Positions 60,117 through 64,000 of a stretch of DNA of 64,000 bases are shown in pieces. How positions within the stretch are numbered: position 1 is the first letter of the stretch; each line of letters opens with the position of its first letter. A model generated the notes under the pieces. That model did not search any database. It was not told the origin of the DNA and saw only the letters and a list, made by a program, of their open reading frames with translations. Location: positions 744,001 to 808,000 of the forward strand of contig NZ_JAIWPJ010000001.1 in NCBI RefSeq assembly GCF_020515625.1, read 5' to 3'. The position numbers and the translations under genes are program-made. Origin of the DNA: Natrinema amylolyticum. GTDB lineage: Archaea > Halobacteriota > Halobacteria > Halobacteriales > Natrialbaceae.

Positions 60117-61123
60117 GCGTGGAAATACGCGTCCTCGATTCACGAACCGATGCGGACGAGTGGAACCGCTACGTCGAACGATCCGACGGAACGAACCCGT
60201 TCTTCCGGGCCGAAGCGCTCCGGTTGCAGGCCGAAGACACCGGATCAACGCCCCACCTGCTCGCCGGCTTCAAGGGCCAGGAGCCGATCGGCGTCTTTCC
60301 CGTCTTCGAGTACACGCGGGGGCCGGTCACCGGTGCCTTCTCGCCCGCTCCCCACTCGTGGACGTCGTACCTCGGCCCCTCGATGTTGAACGTCGACAAA
60401 CTCAAACAGCGCAAGGCCGACCGCCGGACCAAACGGTTCCTCGAGGGCTGTCTCGAGTGGATCGAGGACGAAATCTCGCCGCTGTACAGCAAGTTCGTCA
60501 CGGCGGAGTTCGACGACATCCGGCCGTTCGTCTGGAACGAGTACGACGTCGAACCCGGCCACACGTACGTCGTCGATCTCGAGGGGACCGAAGAGGAGTT
60601 GCTGAAACGGTTCAGCAGCGACGCGCGGAGTAATATCCGGAACGCCGACGAAGACGGCTATACGATCGAGGAGGGCGACAACGACGACGTCGCGCGAATC
60701 ATCGAGAAGGTCCGCGAACGCTACGAGAGCCAGGACCAGCCGTTCCAGTTGAGTACCGACTTCGCACAGTCGCTCCACGAGACGCTTCCCGACGGTGCGA
60801 TCCGGCCCTACGCCTGTCGTGTCGACGGCGAGTTCCTCGGCGGCATCTTAGTCGTCGAGTCCGATCGAACGCGGTATCGGTGGCAGGGCGGCGTCAAACC
60901 GGACGCCGACGTCGACATTGCGATCAACGACTTGCTCGACTGGCACGTCATGCGCGACGGCCTCCACGGCGACGTCGACGAGTACGACCTCGTCGGGGCC
61001 GGCGTGCCGAGCATCAACCGGTACAAGGCGAAGTTCAACCCGCGCCTCGAGACCCACTACGAGATCACGGCCGGGTCGTTCGGGATCGATCTGCTGGTCG
61101 ATCGGTATCAGAAACACCGGTAG
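60113..61123 (+). CDS. FemAB-like GNAT acyltransferase
   Basis: 336 residues. The double-GNAT plan is seen: SDGTNPFFRAEALRLQAEDT, an acceptor region SSDARSNIRNADEDGYTIE, and the C-terminal GNAT with GEFLGGILVVESDRTRYRW and INDLLDWHVMRDG. FemAB-like proteins move aminoacyl or acyl groups onto cell-wall precursors or exopolysaccharide. In archaea without murein such a protein points to acylation of a surface glycan or lipid. It starts in the stop of the phosphodiesterase gene. Confidence 0.85.
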   Translation: MSVEIRVLDSRTDADEWNRYVERSDGTNPFFRAEALRLQAEDTGSTPHLLAGFKGQEPIGVFPVFEYTRGPVTGAFSPAPHSWTSYLGPSMLNVDKLKQRKADRRTKRFLEGCLEWIEDEISPLYSKFVTAEFDDIRPFVWNEYDVEPGHTYVVDLEGTEEELLKRFSSDARSNIRNADEDGYTIEEGDNDDVARIIEKVRERYESQDQPFQLSTDFAQSLHETLPDGAIRPYACRVDGEFLGGILVVESDRTRYRWQGGVKPDADVDIAINDLLDWHVMRDGLHGDVDEYDLVGAGVPSINRYKAKFNPRLETHYEITAGSFGIDLLVDRYQKHR

Positions 61124-61147
61124 CATACCCGTCAGCGTCCGATCGTC

Positions 61148-61231
61148 GACCGTTCTGCCGTCCGCTCGTTCGTCAGCGTTCGACCGTTCTGCCATCCGAC
61201 CGTTCTGCCGTCCGCCCGTTCGTCACCGTCC
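61148..61231 (+). repeat. Two 34-bp direct repeats with a 16-bp partial unit between
   Basis: Units starting GACCGTTCTGCC at 61148 and 61198 run 34 bp each; a shortened copy is at 61182-61197, and a further GACCGTTCG lies at about 61239. They lie just behind the FemAB gene. Confidence 0.7.
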
Positions 61232-61259
61232 GATAACCGACCGTTCGTCGCGAGTCTCC

Positions 61260-61583
61260 TCACTCCGGGAGCCGATACTTCGACTGGCGCGCGTCCTCGA
61301 GACAGGCGCGACTGGTGACCAGCTCCTGTTCCTCGAGTTTCCCCAGCGCGTAGCGGACCGTCCGGGGACAGAGCCTGGACTCGGCCGCGATCGACTCCTG
61401 GGTCAACGGCGCCTCGTACTCGAGGACCTTGTAGACCAGTTTCGCGCTGGGCGGGAGGTCGGAGAGCACACTGTTACGGTCCCGATCCTGCTCATCGCTG
61501 CCCTCGGTGTGATCGCCGGGCTCCTCGCGCTCGTCGGTCTCGCCGTTGCCGTCGATTTCGGCGTCGGGTTCGGTCGCACTCAT
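61260..61583 (-). CDS. Winged-helix (MarR/TrmB-like) regulator
   Basis: 107 residues from the ATG at 61583. An acidic N-terminal 45 residues precede the DNA-binding domain: LPPSAKLVYKVLEYEAPLTQ, ESIAAESRLCPRTVRYALGK and LEEQELVTSRACLEDARQSKY. No effector domain is attached. It is convergent with the FemAB operon and lies 390 bp from glmM, in the opposite direction. Targets are unknown. Confidence 0.82.
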   Translation of the reverse strand: MSATEPDAEIDGNGETDEREEPGDHTEGSDEQDRDRNSVLSDLPPSAKLVYKVLEYEAPLTQESIAAESRLCPRTVRYALGKLEEQELVTSRACLEDARQSKYRLPE

Positions 61584-61972
61584 CGGGACTGGCCCCCGCA
61601 TTCGGTCCGCGTGGGGTCGACGCGCAGCACTCGCGGTGACGGGCGATCGACGCTCGTCGCGTCGGTCAGTGGGAGCCACGTCGCGGTTCCGTCGGCCGCC
61701 GGAGTCCGTCCGGCGGCGGTAGGATCTGCCGGTATCATTCTCACTCGAGCGTACTGGTGCGAGTCATATATACAGAACAGACAGTTCAGAAATATAGGGA
61801 GGGGCTAACGAGTTGTCGTCGCCGTCGGATCGACCCACGCCGTCTCGCGCAGCGACCACCAGACGACGCTCGAGACGACGCCACGACGACGATTTCGAGT
61901 CCGAAACACAGCGGTACGATCGCCGTGATTAACCCGTGCATAGTAAGGCAGTCGCCGCCCTCAGAGGCGGAT
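61584..61972. other. Intergenic region; possible decayed small membrane protein
   Basis: On the minus strand from 61940 the frame reads MHGLITAIVPLCFGLEIVVVAS and then runs into Arg-rich nonsense. A one-base frame change would restore SSVVWWSLRETAWVDPT, a plausible end of a one-helix membrane protein. It could be a broken gene or chance. Confidence 0.25.
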
Positions 61973-63298
61973 ATGTTCGGAACCAGCGGCATTCGCGGAC
62001 GGGTCGGGAGCGAGGTGACGGCGGAGCTGGCACTGTCGGTCGGCCGAGCGGTCGCGTCGGAGGGATACGATCGCGTCGTCGTCGGCCGCGACGTCCGCGA
62101 GAGCGGATCGATGCTCGTCGACGCGGTCGGCGCGGGACTGCGCGAGTGCGGGGCGGACGTGCTCACGGTCGGCGTCGAGTCGACGCCGACGGTCGCGCGG
62201 GCGATCGACCACCTCGAGGCTGACGCGGGCGTCGTCGTCACGGCATCACACAATCCGGCAACGGACAACGGGATCAAGCTCTGGAATCCCTCGGGCAAGG
62301 CCTTCGGCCCCGACCAGCGCGAGGCGATCGAGCGGCGGCTCCGCGAGGACGACTACGCGTTGGCCGAGTGGGACGGCGTCGGCGATCGGTCGCATCGGAC
62401 GGGCGTTCGAGACCATCACGCCGAATCGATCCGGAACGCGGTCGACCTCGAGCGGTCACTGAGCGTCGTCGTCGATATCGGCAACGGTGCCGGCGGCGTG
62501 ACGGCGGCGGTCCTGGACGATCTCGGGTGCCGAGTTCAGACGCTGAACGGGCAGGAAGACGGCTCGTTCCCCGGCCGGCCCAGCGAGCCGACCGAGGAGA
62601 CCCTCGAGACCCTGTCGACGCTCGTCGCGGAGACGGACGCCGAGCTGGGAGTCGCACACGACGGCGACGCCGACCGAATGATGGCGGTCGACGAGACGGG
62701 AACGTTCGTGCCGAAAGACGCGTTATTCTCCCTCTTCGCTCGGGACGCGGCGGGCGAGGGCGATCGCGTCGCCGCTCCGGTCGACACCAGTCTCGCCGTC
62801 GACGACGTGCTGTCCGGCGTCGGCGCGTCGCTGACCCGGACGCGAGTCGGTGACGTCTACGTGGCGGAGCGGACGACCGAACCCGACGTCGTCTTCGGCG
62901 GCGAACCGAGCGGTGCCTGGATCTGGCCCGCCGAGACGTGCTGTCCGGACGGCCCGCTGGCGGCCTGTAAACTGGTCGAACTGGTCGCCGAGGGGGAGTC
63001 GCTGTCCGACCTCGTCGCCGGGATCGATCGGTATCCGATCCGGCGAACGTCCGTCGAAGTCGCGGATAAAACGGCGGTTATGGCCGACGTGACCGACCAG
63101 GTTAGGGCCCGATACGACGAGGTCGACACGCTCGACGGCGTCAGAGTCGAGACCGAGGACGGCTGGTTCCTGCTTCGCGCCAGCGGGACACAGCCACTGA
63201 TCCGGGTGACCGCGGAGGCGCGGTCGGAATCAGACGCAGCGGAGCTGTTCGAGACCGCACAGGAACTCGTCACCGAGACGACTGCAATGGATGCCTGA
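61973..63298 (+). CDS. glmM: Phosphoglucosamine mutase / phosphohexomutase
   Basis: 441 residues from the ATG at 61973. MFGTSGIRG, the phosphoserine loop VVTASHNPATDNG, the metal loop AHDGDADRMMAV, the sugar loop FGGEPSGAW and the phosphate loop LRASGTQPLIRV define an alpha-D-phosphohexomutase; GEPSG favours GlmM or a glucosamine/mannose-type enzyme over phosphoglucomutase. It supplies glucosamine-1-phosphate for UDP-GlcNAc, the starting sugar for the diacetamido-uronate route at 20970-25301. It is monocistronic. Confidence 0.9.
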   Translation: MFGTSGIRGRVGSEVTAELALSVGRAVASEGYDRVVVGRDVRESGSMLVDAVGAGLRECGADVLTVGVESTPTVARAIDHLEADAGVVVTASHNPATDNGIKLWNPSGKAFGPDQREAIERRLREDDYALAEWDGVGDRSHRTGVRDHHAESIRNAVDLERSLSVVVDIGNGAGGVTAAVLDDLGCRVQTLNGQEDGSFPGRPSEPTEETLETLSTLVAETDAELGVAHDGDADRMMAVDETGTFVPKDALFSLFARDAAGEGDRVAAPVDTSLAVDDVLSGVGASLTRTRVGDVYVAERTTEPDVVFGGEPSGAWIWPAETCCPDGPLAACKLVELVAEGESLSDLVAGIDRYPIRRTSVEVADKTAVMADVTDQVRARYDEVDTLDGVRVETEDGWFLLRASGTQPLIRVTAEARSESDAAELFETAQELVTETTAMDA

Positions 63299-63381
63299 GG
63301 CAGCAGCGAGGAGTACCGAATCAGTTCGACAGCGGGACGACGTAGCAGACGGCGCTCGAGGCGGACGGCAGAACGAACCGG

Positions 63382-63591
63382 CTATCTGGCTTCCTTGGGA
63401 ATGAAATCGGAGGTCTTCATCTCGCGGTACGTCGCACAATCGGGACAGGCGTGGACGACGTCGCGGTTGTCACCGAAGACGCGGGCGAACTGACGAGTCA
63501 CCTGGTTCCCACAGTTGACACAGCGAGGGGCGCTCGTTTGCGATCGGGACGACATCGGCGTCCACTTCGCGGATTGATCCGTCGACATCAA
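63382..63591 (-). CDS. DUF7563-type zinc-ribbon microprotein (2 of 2)
   Basis: 69 residues. CVNCGNQVTRQFARVFGDN and VVHACPDCATYREMKTSDF are near-copies of the ribbon in the protein at 16173-16364, with a different N-terminus. Function unknown. The 15-bp palindrome lies 157 bp upstream of its start, a distance close to that seen at the long beta-helix gene. Confidence 0.82.
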   Translation of the reverse strand: MMSTDQSAKWTPMSSRSQTSAPRCVNCGNQVTRQFARVFGDNRDVVHACPDCATYREMKTSDFIPKEAR

Positions 63592-64000
63592 CAGCCCGTA
63601 CCGACAGAACGGTATTTACTATAGACAGCATAATCGACGGGATAGCCGTTAGTCAGTGATTTCGCCCGCAATGTCCCCGTGAGAAAGAGACTCCGAATAT
63701 AGAGAGTTTCGGCGCCTCGTTCGCGAGAAATAGAATGTTTCTCTCGAGTAATACGATATTACGCGGCCGTAATACCGGATACCGGCGGGGAACCGGGAGC
63801 CTCGAACAGGCGATTGGTGATCCGTAACGGTCATCTCGTTCCGCCGCCGACCGAAGCGATGGGACTACCGGCGACGGTGGGGGAGTCTCGCCGATGGCCC
63901 TCGCTACCGCCGGGGCAACCGCGACACCCGCCACCTCCGACGGAGCCGATACCACCCGAGCCAGTGTCCCGCTCGAGCGACGGTCCGTCACCGTCGAACG
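63592..64000. other. Window end: regulatory region, no gene seen
   Basis: The stretch 63640-63780 is A/T-rich and holds the fourth palindrome and a further GTAATA half-site at 63769. Two minus-strand frames through it are unlike known proteins. Confidence 0.4.
63748..63762. promoter_or_regulatory. 15-bp palindrome GTAATA-N3-TATTAC (4 of 4)
   Basis: GTAATA CGA TATTAC, 157 bp upstream of the DUF7563 microprotein start, with an extra half-site GTAATA seven bases further on. Confidence 0.6.

Noticed and set aside
61786-61940. Small one-helix membrane protein starting MHGLITAIVPLCFG
   Set aside because: The frame turns Arg-rich after 22 residues. A frameshift would restore a plausible end, but a single broken copy is not enough to call a gene; it is noted in the intergenic entry.
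63649-63834. 61-codon minus-strand frame rich in Tyr and Arg
   Set aside because: It runs through the palindrome and an A/T-rich regulatory stretch, and has no acidic bias.

Overview
The window is a GC-rich chromosomal segment of a haloarchaeon. The proteins are strongly acidic, there are TFB-type transcription factors, Tat-exported surface proteins, DUF7344/DUF7563/DUF7282-type haloarchaeal families, no Shine-Dalgarno sequences worth the name, and many promoters with a TATA-like box about 25 nt before the first ATG (leaderless transcripts). No rRNA or tRNA gene was seen.

Layout. 1-6591: a CoA-thioester catabolic block (acyl-CoA ligase, acyl-CoA dehydrogenase, MaoC hydratase, CaiB-type CoA transferase, then MmgE/PrpD). 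6675-9818: pyrimidine-type genes (class-2-like PyrD, a dihydroorotase-family amidohydrolase) separated by an ABC-ATPase relic and a small acidic protein. 10000-20500: accessory stretch with zinc-ribbon microproteins, an epimerase, a repeat-rich secreted DUF7282 protein with 27 N-glycosylation sequons, several small winged-helix regulators, a DUF1616 membrane protein, a receiver protein and two DUF7344 membrane regulators. 20848-48417: a long polysaccharide / surface-glycan region in several divergent and convergent operons. It holds a four-enzyme set for a 2,3-diacetamido-2,3-dideoxy-uronic acid nucleotide sugar, glycosyltransferases, a DUF354 protein, a polysaccharide deacetylase, sugar oxidoreductases, a DUF362 protein, an alkaline-phosphatase-superfamily protein, a PP-loop enzyme, a large GT-C-like membrane protein, a flippase, and two paralogous Tat-secreted beta-helix proteins. 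A VapBC toxin-antitoxin pair and a histidine kinase sit inside it. 48645-50170: a TnpB-only IS200/IS605-family element. 50472-57082: DUF7344 regulator, TFB, an XPB-like helicase and a HerA-like ATPase. 57128-61123: a second small glycan block (aminotransferase, second phosphodiesterase paralogue, FemAB-like acyltransferase), followed by a winged-helix regulator, GlmM and a zinc-ribbon microprotein.

The most interesting signals are regulatory. A 10-base element, ATAACAAAGC, occurs six times exactly plus several variants. Every exact copy lies between genes directly upstream of a glycan gene or operon, and most lie 24-30 nt before the first ATG, the place where a TATA box would sit in a leaderless haloarchaeal promoter. 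At several of these promoters the first ATG does not open the annotated gene. It opens a very short reading frame (three times exactly 14 codons, also 21 and 41) that ends on or close to the start codon of the glycan gene. Separately, a perfect 15-bp palindrome GTAATA-N3-TATTAC occurs four times, three of them around the beta-helix gene pair. Together these suggest a coordinately controlled surface-glycan regulon with its own promoter class and leader-coupled translation. This is inference from sequence alone.
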